Assembly: GCF_025252405.1 (NCBI RefSeq)
Contig: NZ_CP104307.1
Location: forward strand, 4,154,001 to 4,218,000
Source: Flavobacterium sp. TR2
GTDB taxonomy: Bacteria; Bacteroidota; Bacteroidia; Flavobacteriales; Flavobacteriaceae
DNA: 64,000 nucleotides
Reading direction: 5' to 3'
Shown: one piece after another, positions 16,711 through 25,893 of the stretch
Numbering within the stretch: position 1 is the stretch's first letter
How the letters are laid out: each line of letters opens with the position of its first letter
Notes under the pieces: model-generated
What the model saw: the letters and a program-made list of their open reading frames with translations, nothing else
Told to the model about the DNA's origin: nothing
Database searches by the model: none
Position numbers and translations under genes: made by a program

Positions 16711-17280
16711 TTAAAAAGTGTCACTGCTTAATTCGGAAATCGGAAATACCAGATTAGTCAGATTATTATTTATATCTAATTCCAAATTTCGCCCCCCGTT
16801 TTTTTCAATCATCTGAATGGTTAGATACTTATTCTCAGGGATAGTAAATTTCTCCAGCGCATAGACTTTTATTATTTCAGATTTATAAGGAATTACAGAA
16901 GATGATGAAGTTGCATACAAAGGCTCCAATTCAATTTCCTGTGAGGCTGTTCGTTTTGATTTTCTCTTATCCCTAATAAAAAAACGAAACTGATCAATAT
17001 CGTAGTTAATCTTTGATTTGTTTTCAAAAACAACACGCAGATACAAAACATCCTGCTGGATAAAGATGCCGTTCACCTCTAGTCTGATCTGATACTTTGA
17101 TTTTTTTAGACCACTGATTTTTTTCTTTTTTGAATACGCAGACCAAGCACACTGTTCGATCCTTTTCTGATTTTCGTTTTCTAAAGAAAACAGCACGTCC
17201 CTGCTTGCAGCCACTGCATTTTCAGCCTTAAAATTTAAGTCAGGGCAGGAATCGTCATAATTCAGTACAAAAACGTACAA
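16711..17280 (-). pseudogene. traN: traN fragment (C-terminal part of conjugative transposon TraN)
   Basis: About 190 codons resembling the C-terminal half of Bacteroidota TraN (LEVNGIFIQQDVLYLRVVFENKSKINYDIDQFRFFIRDKRKSKRTA…LEPLYA). TraN is an outer-membrane-associated component of the conjugation apparatus, normally encoded after traM. Homology stops abruptly at about 17281, where a different gene in opposite orientation begins, and only a TTG is available as start. The N-terminus, and all other tra pore genes that should lie to the right, are missing. Identification rests on the FFIRDK..AKRTA-type core and context. Confidence 0.65.
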
Positions 17281-17281
17281 T

Positions 17282-17782
17282 TTCCCTGGTCTGATGGGAC
17301 ATTCTTACGGAGGTTTTGAATCTTCTTTCATTATTACTCAAACTCAGCTGTTTTCTGCTGCAATCGCTAGTGGTGCGATTACGGATCTGAACAGTTACTA
17401 TCACACTATAAACAGTAGATCTGGAAAACCTGATATGTGGAGATTTGGAATTGAACAGTGGACAATGTTGGCAACACCTTATGAAGCACCAGAATCCTAT
17501 TGGTCAAACTCACCTATTGCCCACGTAAAAAATGTAAATACGCCCACATTATTATGGACAGGTAAAATTGATTCGCAAGTAAATCCATCCCAAAGTTTTG
17601 AATTTTATTTAGCGCTGCGCCGACTTGGTAAAAAATGTATCATGCTGCAGTATCCAGATGAGAATCATCTATTGATAAATTCTTTAAATCAAAAAGATGT
17701 TACAGAACGTACAATGGATTGGTTTCGTTACTTCTTAAAAAATGACCAATCCGCTATGTGGATTGAAAAGGGTACAAAATAA
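17282..17782 (+). pseudogene. C-terminal fragment of an S9 (prolyl oligopeptidase) family peptidase
   Basis: The fragment begins in frame around the nucleophile elbow (GLMGHSYGGFES, catalytic Ser), and contains the later acid region (WTGKIDSQVNP) and catalytic His (DENHLL), so roughly the last 165 residues of the alpha/beta-hydrolase domain. The beta-propeller and start of the hydrolase domain are gone. ATG 17294 is an internal methionine, not a true start. It abuts the traN fragment head to head. The neighbouring DUF6520 and MauE genes were probably cargo partners of the intact peptidase. Confidence 0.8.
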
Positions 17783-17786
17783 AAAA

Positions 17787-17817
17787 ACAATGCAGTTCAA
17801 ATTATGAACTGCATTGT
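17787..17817. terminator. Bidirectional terminator between peptidase fragment and DUF6520 gene
   Basis: Perfect 13 bp stem ACAATGCAGTTCA / TGAACTGCATTGT with a 5 nt loop, A-run on the left and T-rich right side, located between converging ends at 17782 and 17834. Confidence 0.8.
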
Positions 17818-17833
17818 CATTTTAATAATGGAT

Positions 17834-18118
17834 TCAATTGTCATAACGATATAAAGGCGTTACACAATTATTGTTTGTAGTTTTCTCATAGGCCAATGGT
17901 CCAGAGTCACCTGAAATGTGGCAAAAATTTTCACTTATAGCGTCGTCGCAATCTACTGACACATTACCACATTTGTTGTTTGACAAGGCATTATACCCCT
18001 GTGTCAGGGTAGTTGTTTTTTTCGAAGCGCTCTGCATCGAAGTGGTTGCAAATGCACCACAGACTGCCAGAGCTATAACTCCTGCTGGCAGCAGATTTTT
18101 TAAACTTAAAGTTTTCAT
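17834..18118 (-). CDS. DUF6520-like small secreted protein
   Basis: 94 residues. N-terminal hydrophobic segment LLPAGVIALAVCGAFATTSM (about 9-28) is a signal peptide or anchor, and four cysteines lie in the mature part (KCGNVSVDCDD…FCHISGD…NNCVTP), suggesting two disulfides. The pattern fits the flavobacterial DUF6520 family. It follows the MauE/DoxX gene on the same strand by 100 nt, a pairing that suggests oxidative folding or handling of a Cys-rich exported peptide. The function is unknown. Confidence 0.7.
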   Translation of the reverse strand: MKTLSLKNLLPAGVIALAVCGAFATTSMQSASKKTTTLTQGYNALSNNKCGNVSVDCDDAISENFCHISGDSGPLAYEKTTNNNCVTPLYRYDN

Positions 18119-18218
18119 GATTTTAATTTTTAAATTATAGTGTGATCTACTTTTTTCTACAGGTTTTCGATCTTAATCCTGACACCGGCCGGTATATCTT
18201 AATGTTTTTATAAAATAT

Positions 18219-19739
18219 TTAATGTGATGAGATTTCCTTTTTAATGATATCACTAAACTTATATACAACAAGAGTTTTATCAATCAAAGCATATAAATTT
18301 TCTTCAGTTATAGTTAAAGAACGCAGTCTTTTTTTTCCTATATGATAAACTGGAAAGCTCAGGAGATATTTGTTAGTTTTAATATCATACAAATCAATTA
18401 TAGAGGAACGTTCCCAAAGCTTATCGATTTCATTTTTTCCTTTTATCTTTGAATTTACAAAAAGTAGATTTTGATAAACAGCAGAATGTGCATTTACAAT
18501 ATAAACAGGCGAAGAAATAGTTCTCTCTTTATCATTATTTAAAGATGCAGTTTTTATCTTGACATTCTTTATTGTATCTATAGTATGCCCTCTATAAGAT
18601 AAATTTCCAAGTTTATCAGCAATTATAAATTCGTTCCGGTAGTAATAGAGATACACGATTTTTTTTAGCTTTGGGCTGTATAATAACATCCCATCTGTAT
18701 CAAAAATTCCATCTGTCTGCCGCTCTAATAAATCTCTTTTATATTTAATCCTGCCAGACGTATCCGATGTGTTGTAAATTCCAAGTACGTTTGCTGCGTT
18801 CTTTGCATTATTAGATCGGAATACTGCGCTAAAATCGTCTAGAGGCAATGCTTTTGTAAAATAAGGAAATCCATCAAAATCATTATTAATTTTCCAATTT
18901 TTCAGACTTCCCTGAAAGTATTTTGGGACACTCCCATCGAATAAATAAAACGAGGAATCACGGACTGCTATGGAAATATTTTTAAATGGTATTTTGTTTG
19001 GAGAAAATGATATTCTAACCCTTTTAATCTGTTTGTTTTTATTATCAATTAATAAAACCTGTGAAGGATTGGTGTAATTACCGAGATAAACTTTTTTCTC
19101 ATCGGAACCGGCAAAATAATATGAATTGAATTTCAAATCAATCTCGTAAATAAACTCTGCTGCATGCACAGGATATCTTCTGATAAATGGGTTGTTATAA
19201 TGCATAATATTTTCTGAGGAAAGAAAAAGCAATGTGACGCTAACTACACTAAAAACTAAGCAAAAGCAGATTAGTCTTATAGGTTTTAGGTAACTTTTAA
19301 AAGTATACTTTCTTTCGCCGCCATTGGAACTTAATAAAATTGTTAAAACCGCTAGAATAATAAATGTTAAATTGAAAAGCAGGTGCACATTCCAGCTCAT
19401 CTTTTCTAACACACCACCACACGAACAAGGAATAAAAGAACTAAAGTGAAGAATAATAAATATATAAACCGTAAACATTTCCATCAGTATAAGAGAAAAA
19501 TAAAGTCCCCACAATCTAAATCTTGACGTAATTAACAATATAGCAGTAAGAAGTTCTGCAATTGGAACTAACACAGCTATCCATGATGAAAAAGCACTTA
19601 ATAGAGGAGATTGTGACAACTGCACATGAAAGTTCTCAAAATCAAGCAGTTTACTTATTGCAGCATATACAAACAATAAAACATATAAATAAGAAACTAA
19701 CTGTATTACAAGATTTTTTATCGATCGACGTGAATTCAT
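18219..19739 (-). CDS. MauE/DoxX-like membrane protein with periplasmic propeller-like domain
   Basis: 506 residues. The first ~170 contain four to five transmembrane helices with the MauE/DoxX pattern (LYVLLFVYAAISKLLDFENF, PIAELLTAILL) and the cysteine pair in FIPCSCGGVLEKMSW, typical of redox-associated MauE proteins. After another hydrophobic segment, the C-terminal ~320 residues are beta-rich and resemble a propeller-like periplasmic domain. The family is linked to electron transfer and disulfide handling in the inner membrane. Neighbour DUF6520 is the probable substrate or partner (inference). Confidence 0.75.
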   Translation of the reverse strand: MNSRRSIKNLVIQLVSYLYVLLFVYAAISKLLDFENFHVQLSQSPLLSAFSSWIAVLVPIAELLTAILLITSRFRLWGLYFSLILMEMFTVYIFIILHFSSFIPCSCGGVLEKMSWNVHLLFNLTFIILAVLTILLSSNGGERKYTFKSYLKPIRLICFCLVFSVVSVTLLFLSSENIMHYNNPFIRRYPVHAAEFIYEIDLKFNSYYFAGSDEKKVYLGNYTNPSQVLLIDNKNKQIKRVRISFSPNKIPFKNISIAVRDSSFYLFDGSVPKYFQGSLKNWKINNDFDGFPYFTKALPLDDFSAVFRSNNAKNAANVLGIYNTSDTSGRIKYKRDLLERQTDGIFDTDGMLLYSPKLKKIVYLYYYRNEFIIADKLGNLSYRGHTIDTIKNVKIKTASLNNDKERTISSPVYIVNAHSAVYQNLLFVNSKIKGKNEIDKLWERSSIIDLYDIKTNKYLLSFPVYHIGKKRLRSLTITEENLYALIDKTLVVYKFSDIIKKEISSH

Positions 19740-19897
19740 AATCTTAAGATTTTAAGTTTATCTCATTTTTAAATCATATATTATTAGATGATTATCTTAC
19801 ACAAATGTAAATACGAAATTTCGCATAAAGACTTTAAAAATCAAGCCAAAAACTTTGAAAATCAGGCAGTTTTACATTTGAGATGGCATAAAAAATA

Positions 19898-19931
19898 AAT
19901 GCCTGCACTTTGTAAGAATAGCGCAGGCATT
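19898..19931 (-). terminator. Hairpin downstream of the 96 aa gene
   Basis: AATGCCTGC (19898-19906) pairs with GCAGGCATT (19923-19931); the minus-strand side is followed by a T-rich stretch. It lies 25 nt past the stop codon at 19956. Confidence 0.6.
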
Positions 19932-19955
19932 AAATCATTGTAATTGTTTTTGAAA

Positions 19956-20246
19956 TCAGCCTTTTATCGAGGCACTGATTCCGGCAAGTTTTTCATGCAG
20001 CTCTATAAGCCCTGCTTTTTGCAGGCACTCTTGAGAGAGACTCTCCAGTTCTGTCCTTCCCTGCTCACTTATGCTCTCCAATAGTACCGAAGATCCTTCT
20101 CTTATCTTCAGCCCGTCCTGTATCAAATGGCTTAAAAGCAGCACATTTTTTCGTGAAATTTTCAAATCCATTTTCACCGGCTCATTCATGCCAGGGATAC
20201 TCAGCACCGTATCAAAAACCTTGGCCGCATCATTTACTGTAATCAT
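19956..20246 (-). CDS. Small hypothetical protein upstream of the mob region
   Basis: 96 residues, mostly helical, no transmembrane segment: MITVNDAAKVFDTVLSIPGMNEPVKMDLKIS… Not recognised. It diverges from the mobilization genes across the oriT-like region. Its base composition matches the GC-richer mob block, so it probably belongs to the element backbone. Confidence 0.55.
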   Translation of the reverse strand: MITVNDAAKVFDTVLSIPGMNEPVKMDLKISRKNVLLLSHLIQDGLKIREGSSVLLESISEQGRTELESLSQECLQKAGLIELHEKLAGISASIKG

Positions 20247-20530
20247 ACTTCATCATTTTAAATTAATATTTCACTTACCGTAAAATTATAAAGTATCATC
20301 CCTATTTACCCTACTCAAAATTTGGGGAGGATTGCAGGGCTTGGAGGCCTTTTCTAATTTAGCTCTCATGTAAATCCGTAGAACCTGTTCAATTGGTGCA
20401 TTTTAGATTTTTAAAGCAGATTCTGAATGGATTTCCTTTAATTTTTAATAGGGATGACAGCTTCTTCTTAGCTGATTGCTACAGCTGAAAAAAGACTTTT
20501 AGAAGCTTTCGGACTGCGGTTTTCTGCAGT

Positions 20531-20571
20531 CAGCAAGATGTCTGGTTGTATCACAACCAAAAATCTTGCTG
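20531..20571. other. Candidate oriT: nested inverted repeats upstream of mobA
   Basis: CAGCAAGAT (20531-20539) and ATCTTGCTG (20563-20571) are a perfect 9 bp inverted repeat enclosing a second perfect one, TGGTTGT (20543-20549) / ACAACCA (20553-20559). It sits 70 bp upstream of the MobA start, in the 400 bp gene-free gap 20247-20643, the usual oriT position for mobilizable elements. The nic site cannot be assigned by eye; the GC-rich stretch just after 20571 is a candidate. Confidence 0.55.
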
Positions 20572-20643
20572 CCCCTCTGCTCGGAACTCGCTGGCAGTAA
20601 AAATTTAAGGTTGAATGAAATTGAAACAGAAAATGAAAAGATC

Positions 20644-21036
20644 ATGGAAGAAAAAAAAAGCGGCAGAAACAGATGGCTGCACATCCGGCTGACCAAAGAA
20701 GAATTTGATTTTATTGATAAGAATTTCAAAGCATCAGCCTGCCGTAAACGCAGTGACTTCGTGCGCAGAAATCTGCTGAGAAAACCCATTGTAATGAGAT
20801 ATAGAAACGAGTCGCTGGATAAGCTGCTGCAGGAGCTTATCCAGCTCAGAACACAGCTGAATTTCATGGGAAATAATTTCAATCAGAGCGTTAAAAAACT
20901 CCATACCCTTTTTGAAATTTCCGATTTAAGAGTCTGGATTCTGTCTTTTGAATCTGAAAGAAAAAAATATTTTTCGCTGGTTGAAGAAATAAAAAAACAA
21001 ATTGAAAATCTCGCCCAAAAATGGTTGCAGTCATAA
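20644..21036 (+). CDS. mobA: MobA: relaxosome accessory / mobilization protein
   Basis: About 130 residues from ATG 20644. An in-frame extension to 20566 runs into the oriT-like palindrome and is not preferred. The motif RNRWLHIRLTKEEFDFIDKNFKASACRKRSDFVRRNLL matches the ribbon-helix-helix-type MobC/MobA accessory proteins, followed by LRTQLNFMGNNFNQSVKKLH, the conserved helical part. It binds oriT and helps the relaxase nick DNA. It overlaps mobB by 16 bp. Confidence 0.85.
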   Translation: MEEKKSGRNRWLHIRLTKEEFDFIDKNFKASACRKRSDFVRRNLLRKPIVMRYRNESLDKLLQELIQLRTQLNFMGNNFNQSVKKLHTLFEISDLRVWILSFESERKKYFSLVEEIKKQIENLAQKWLQS

Positions 21037-22271
21037 ACACAGGACACTCGATTAGAGGCATCTTCATGTACAATGAGAATAAAGTTTCCCAGGGTGCAGC
21101 TGTGTGCATCGGCGAGGGAAATTATCCCATCGATATTGAAAAAATGTCAGAATCTTTTAAGCTCGGCGTATTTCTAAAACAGCTCCAGCTCAATGAAAAT
21201 GTCAAGCGCTGCGCTGTGCACATCTCACTGAATTTTGACCGTTCGGACAAGGATTTATCCAAAGAGAAACTCATGCAGATTGCCTGTTGTTATATGGAGA
21301 AAATTGGATTCGGCGCACAGCCTTATCTGGTCTACCAGCACCACGATGCGGGACATCCCCACCTTCATATCGCATCCATAAATGTGCGGGCAGACGGATC
21401 CAGAATTAACATGCACAATATTGGAAGAAACCAGTCTGAAACTGCTCGCAAAGAATTGGAGATTTCTTTTAATCTGGTTCGGGCGGACTCGAGAAGAAAA
21501 CAGAGTCCGGCACTTATTAATGACATCGATGCGGAAAAAATAAAATATGGGGCAATACATTCCAAGACAGCCATCGGAAGTGTACTCAATGCAGTTATTC
21601 CGCACTACAAATACACAACGCTGGGTGAGCTGAACGCAGTATTGAACCTCTATAACGTGAAGGCGGAAAGGGGAAAGGAAAATTCAAAAATGTTTCAGAA
21701 TAAAGGGCTGGTCTACCAGATTCTGGATGAGAACAAAAAGACTGTCGGAGTTCCTATAAAAGCCAGTAGTTTTTATTCCAAGCCAACCCTTTCCCGGCTT
21801 GAAATTAATTTTGCCGACTCCAAAACTTCTCGCATGATAAACATGAAAAGAACACGAAATGCGGTGGACCTGCTCCTTTTGAAATACCCAAACATTACGC
21901 TCTCGCAGCTTGAAACGCGGCTGGCTAACCAGGGCATTACGGCAGTTGTCAGAAAAAATGAACAGGGGCTAATATACGGCATGACGTACATAGATCATAA
22001 CACCAGATGCGTTTTCAACGGAAGCAGTCTGGGACCTGGATATGCAGCCAAAGGTCTCCTGCAGCGTCTGGGCCATTCCTCTCATTATGAGAAGCAGTAT
22101 ACAGTTCCTGATGGTACCGCTAAGAAGCACGGCTCTTTTATTTCCGCAGGGGAAGTGCAGCGGATAATTGATGAAGTGCTTTACGCCGGAACGCCGTCAG
22201 ATTACCTTCCCAGAGAGCTTAAAAACAAGCGAAAAAAAAGAAGGAGAAAAGGACAGTCCGATAATAATTAA
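21021..22271 (+). CDS. mobB: MobB: relaxase / mobilization nuclease
   Basis: 416 residues. The metal-binding three-histidine motif is visible as HHDAGHPHLHIAS (about 107-119), and the likely catalytic tyrosines lie in the N-terminal ~60 residues (Y17, Y35). This is the MobP-type relaxase of Bacteroidota mobilizable elements. It nicks oriT and stays covalently bound to the transferred strand. The C-terminal third is basic (NKRKKRRRKGQ), suited to DNA binding. Overlap with mobA and a short 18 nt gap to mobC indicate one operon. Confidence 0.9.
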   Translation: MVAVINTGHSIRGIFMYNENKVSQGAAVCIGEGNYPIDIEKMSESFKLGVFLKQLQLNENVKRCAVHISLNFDRSDKDLSKEKLMQIACCYMEKIGFGAQPYLVYQHHDAGHPHLHIASINVRADGSRINMHNIGRNQSETARKELEISFNLVRADSRRKQSPALINDIDAEKIKYGAIHSKTAIGSVLNAVIPHYKYTTLGELNAVLNLYNVKAERGKENSKMFQNKGLVYQILDENKKTVGVPIKASSFYSKPTLSRLEINFADSKTSRMINMKRTRNAVDLLLLKYPNITLSQLETRLANQGITAVVRKNEQGLIYGMTYIDHNTRCVFNGSSLGPGYAAKGLLQRLGHSSHYEKQYTVPDGTAKKHGSFISAGEVQRIIDEVLYAGTPSDYLPRELKNKRKKRRRKGQSDNN

Positions 22272-22289
22272 CACATAAAAATCAACAGC

Positions 22290-24278
22290 ATGCAGACGGG
22301 AGAAAATGAACAGGCGCTTAGAAAAATTTTAGATATGACAAGACTGATGAGCATCGCAGTGCTGCTCATCCATTTTTATTATTACTGCTTTAATTCCTTC
22401 AGGCATTGGAATCTTGCGCCGGATTTTACCTGCAGGATACTGGAGAATATTTATCGTACGGGGCTTTTGGACAGCTTCCATAAATCAAAGCTTTTTGCAC
22501 TTGGACTCTTGGTTATTTCCCTCATGGGGGCCAGAGGAAGAAAAGATGAAAAGCTCCATTTTAGAACTGCTTTTTATTATATCTCATTGGGGCTGATGTT
22601 TTACTTTGGTTCCTATCTGGCTTTTGTAATATTTGCGAATGCTGAGGTCTGCTCCGTACTATATATCTCACTGTGTTCTTTGGGTTATTTAATGACGCTT
22701 TCCGGTGGCACCCTACTCTCCCGAATTATCCGCAGAAAGCTGGGTTCAGCAGATATATTCAATAAGGAAAATGAAACTTTCCCACAAGAGGAAAGGCTGA
22801 TTGAAAACGAATATTCCGTTAACCTTCCCGCACGCTATCACCTCAAAGACAAAGTGCGCAGCAGCTGGATTAACATTATAAATCCCTTCCGAGGTATTCT
22901 GGTTCCAGGCACGCCGGGTTCGGGAAAATCATACTTTGTAATCCGCCATATAATCACCCAGCATATTGCCAAAGGATTTTCCATGTTCATCTATGATTTT
23001 AAGTTCGACGACCTCACCGTTATCGCCTATAATGCCTGGCTGAAATATCGTCATCTTTATGCCGTGGAGCCCAAATTTTACATCATAAATTTTGACGACC
23101 TCTCCAGAACGCACCGGTGCAATCCTCTTGATCCTGCGGCAATGACAGACATTACCGATGCCGCTGAATCTGCCCGCACAATCCTTATGGGACTCAACCG
23201 GGAGTGGATTAAAAAACAGGGAGATTTCTTTGTGGAATCCCCTATAAATTTCCTGACAGCTGTCATCTGGTACCTTCGAAAATACAACGATGGCGAGTTC
23301 TGCACCCTGCCCCACGTTATTGAAATGATCCAGGCAGATTACGAGAGCCTTTTCACGCTTTTGAGAACTGAAAAAGAGATCGAAGTGCTTATCAATCCCT
23401 TTGTCAGTGCGTTCCTGAACGAGGCTGTAGACCAGCTGGAGGGGCAGATCGCTTCTGCTAAAATCTCACTGGCAAAACTCTCCTCACCCCAGCTTTACTA
23501 TGTGCTGTCAGGCAGTGATTTTACCCTTGACATTAATAATCCATCTGATCCAAAAATTGTTTCAATGGGGAACAATCCGCAGAAAATACAGACATACGGG
23601 GCAGTCCTTTCCCTTTTTGTCAGCCGTCTTATCAAACAGGTAAACCAGAAGGGAAAGCTTAAAAGCAGTCTCATTTTTGACGAGTTCCCCACTGTCTATC
23701 TCAATAATATTGACAGTCTGATTGCAACGGCAAGAAGCAACAGAGTGAGCACCTGTCTGGGTATTCAGGACTTCAGCCAGCTTCGTAAAGACTACGGCCG
23801 CGAGCAGGCTGATGTGATCATTAATATAGTCGGAAATATCATCTGCGGACAGGTCAGTGGGGATACGGCCAAACAGCTCTCAGAGCGTTTCGGAAAAATA
23901 ATGCAGGACCGCGAAAGCCTCTCTATAAACAGCAGCGACACCTCCATAAGCCGTTCCCGACAGCTGGAATCCGCAGTGCCGCCTTCGAAGATTTCTTCGC
24001 TGAGTTCGGGGGAATTCGTGGGCATGACAGCTGATAACCCGGACTGCAGAATTGAGCTTAAAACCTTTCACTGCGAGATCATCAACGACCACGAAAAAAT
24101 TAAAAAAGAAACAGATAATTACCAAGAAATTCCGATCATACGGACAATTGATAATGCTATCATCCACAAAAATTATCTGCAGATAAAAATTGAAATTCAG
24201 GAAATAATCCACAGTGAAATGGAAAGGATAATCAAAAATCCTGCGCTTTCATCACTGGTTCTCAAAAAAGAAAAATAA
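22290..24278 (+). CDS. mobC: MobC / TraG-VirD4-type coupling ATPase
   Basis: 662 residues. The N-terminal ~150 contain several transmembrane helices. Walker A GTPGSGKSYF is at about 207-216 and Walker B SLIFDEFP at about 459-466, followed by ATARSNRVSTCLGIQDFSQL, the conserved TraG/VirD4 segment. It delivers the relaxosome to a type IV secretion pore and energises DNA transfer. The element therefore has its own coupling protein although it has no pore genes, a feature of mobilizable elements that borrow only the mating apparatus. Confidence 0.92.
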   Translation: MQTGENEQALRKILDMTRLMSIAVLLIHFYYYCFNSFRHWNLAPDFTCRILENIYRTGLLDSFHKSKLFALGLLVISLMGARGRKDEKLHFRTAFYYISLGLMFYFGSYLAFVIFANAEVCSVLYISLCSLGYLMTLSGGTLLSRIIRRKLGSADIFNKENETFPQEERLIENEYSVNLPARYHLKDKVRSSWINIINPFRGILVPGTPGSGKSYFVIRHIITQHIAKGFSMFIYDFKFDDLTVIAYNAWLKYRHLYAVEPKFYIINFDDLSRTHRCNPLDPAAMTDITDAAESARTILMGLNREWIKKQGDFFVESPINFLTAVIWYLRKYNDGEFCTLPHVIEMIQADYESLFTLLRTEKEIEVLINPFVSAFLNEAVDQLEGQIASAKISLAKLSSPQLYYVLSGSDFTLDINNPSDPKIVSMGNNPQKIQTYGAVLSLFVSRLIKQVNQKGKLKSSLIFDEFPTVYLNNIDSLIATARSNRVSTCLGIQDFSQLRKDYGREQADVIINIVGNIICGQVSGDTAKQLSERFGKIMQDRESLSINSSDTSISRSRQLESAVPPSKISSLSSGEFVGMTADNPDCRIELKTFHCEIINDHEKIKKETDNYQEIPIIRTIDNAIIHKNYLQIKIEIQEIIHSEMERIIKNPALSSLVLKKEK

Positions 24279-24328
24279 CTTTTAATCCTTAGATGTTTTC
24301 TTGAGACAGAGAAAAAAGAAATGTTTTT

Positions 24329-24763
24329 TTAGCTACCGGATTCTTTTATAAGCTGCAGTGTCTTTTCGTCCTGCTCTCCATTGTAATATTTCACAAGCAC
24401 CTGCCTGAAACATTCAGGCGTTTCAGGCAGAAGTCCGAACAGGGTCATGCAGGATTTAAGTTTCCTTTCATCTGGCCTGCCCAGAATTTCCAGTGCCGTT
24501 TTATTCTCGATCTCAAGCATTGGCTGGGTAATTTCCACCAGACGTTTTCCCAGTATCGGGTGATTGAGATACAGTGAGGCTTCCTTTAGGTTTTCAATGC
24601 CGTAAAAGATATTATAATCCGTGAATCCCAGTCCTCTTAGCTGGGGAAAAATAAACCACATCCAGTGGGTCTGTTTGCTGCCCTGCCTGATCTCTTCCAG
24701 AGCATTGCCGTACGTTTCCCGCTGCGCTTCTAAAAATCGGTCCAGATCATATCGCTTTTCCAT
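24329..24763 (-). CDS. DUF1810 family protein
   Basis: 144 residues. The N-terminus YDLDRFLEAQRETYGNALEEIRQGSKQTHWMWFIFPQLRGLG is the family signature of DUF1810, a single-domain helical family of unknown biochemical activity. It is inserted on the opposite strand between the mob operon and ssb. A passenger gene is the simplest reading; a role in nucleotide metabolism cannot be judged from sequence. The following 24764-25079 contains no gene I can support. Confidence 0.85.
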   Translation of the reverse strand: MEKRYDLDRFLEAQRETYGNALEEIRQGSKQTHWMWFIFPQLRGLGFTDYNIFYGIENLKEASLYLNHPILGKRLVEITQPMLEIENKTALEILGRPDERKLKSCMTLFGLLPETPECFRQVLVKYYNGEQDEKTLQLIKESGS

Positions 24764-25079
24764 TGCATTGCTTTTTTGTCACCTGAAATTACAAAATATT
24801 TCAATGCCGATCCCAAAACAGGCATCTGAAATAGGGGTTCAGCCTGCTGTAAAAACTATAAGGAAATTTTCAATGAAAACGGATTAAAAGAGCCGCGAAA
24901 ATAGCACCCGCAGGCTCCTGCATGCGCATAACGGCCTTGCCGCCCTTCGGGACTTATAGCACTCCGGATCCTTGATCGGGCGCTTGATTTTGTGCTTTCT
25001 TTTTTCCCGTTTTTTCTTTGAAAAATTTTATGCGGGCTTGAGAAAAAACAGAAAAAATATTCACTTAAAATTTTACATC

Positions 25080-25469
25080 ATGGAAATCTCAGGACGAATC
25101 ACAAAAGATGCCGTAATGGTAAAAGTTTCAAATGACAGGGAGGTGGTAAATTTCTCCATTGCCATAAACGACAGCTACAGACCAAAAGGCTCAGGCGAGC
25201 TTAAAAAGATTGTAACCTACATCGACTGCTCCTATTGGATGGGTTCCAAAATGGCGCAGTGGCTTAAAAAAGGAACCGTGGTTGAACTCTTCGGACGTAT
25301 AGGTATGAATGTTTACAATAATGCCGAGGGCAAAGCGCTCGGTTCGCTGACCTTTCACACCAGTAATATTAAAATACTGGTTTTCCCGAAAACAGAAAAC
25401 ACTACTGAAGTTCCCGCAGTCCAAAAGAAAAACATGGATCAAGACACCCCTGACGACCTGCCTTTCTAA
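25080..25469 (+). CDS. ssb: Single-stranded DNA-binding protein
   Basis: 129 residues with an OB-fold pattern (MEISGRITKDAVMVKVSNDREVVNFSIAIND…, TYIDCSYWMGSKMAQWLKKGTVVELFGRIG) and the canonical acidic C-terminal tail DDLPF that recruits repair and replication proteins. ATG 25080 is chosen because the fold starts there; the longer in-frame extension is hydrophobic and spurious. As in many conjugative elements, it likely protects the transferred strand. It heads the ssb-PcfK-PcfJ block. Confidence 0.85.
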   Translation: MEISGRITKDAVMVKVSNDREVVNFSIAINDSYRPKGSGELKKIVTYIDCSYWMGSKMAQWLKKGTVVELFGRIGMNVYNNAEGKALGSLTFHTSNIKILVFPKTENTTEVPAVQKKNMDQDTPDDLPF

Positions 25470-25507
25470 TTGGAATCTATACGGTTTCACATCAAAATTT
25501 ATACGCC

Positions 25508-25867
25508 ATGAAAGCCTTTGAAAAATCAGTCTACATAGAATATCCCGTATCCGCCCAGTTCAAAAAAATAGTCCTCTCCAATATGGAATCTTATGACGGA
25601 ACAAAAAAAGAGCAGTTAAAATCTTTTTTGGAAGACCTGCAGAAAAATGGATGCATCTGCGGGATGATTTCAGAGTTTGTCTACAACTCGGACTGCAGGA
25701 AATTCTATATCCAGCATTTGGATGATTTGGAAAATATCCGATACGAAATTGAAGATTCCCTTGGGGAATCTGTCAAAAACCGCCACCGTCTGCCCCATTA
25801 CACCTTTGTATGCTGGCTCTGCTTTGAAGAATACTGTTTTGACATCTACAGAAACAGTTTTGAATAA
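25508..25867 (+). CDS. Element-associated hypothetical protein (119 aa)
   Basis: 119 residues, soluble, with several cysteines and aromatic residues at the C-terminus (HYTFVCWLCFEEYCFDIYRNSFE). The family is not recognised with certainty. Position between ssb and pcfK, with short gaps of 38 and 26 nt, places it in the DNA-processing operon of the element. Confidence 0.6.
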   Translation: MKAFEKSVYIEYPVSAQFKKIVLSNMESYDGTKKEQLKSFLEDLQKNGCICGMISEFVYNSDCRKFYIQHLDDLENIRYEIEDSLGESVKNRHRLPHYTFVCWLCFEEYCFDIYRNSFE

Positions 25868-25893
25868 CGCTTTTCAATCTTAAATCTTCCCTT

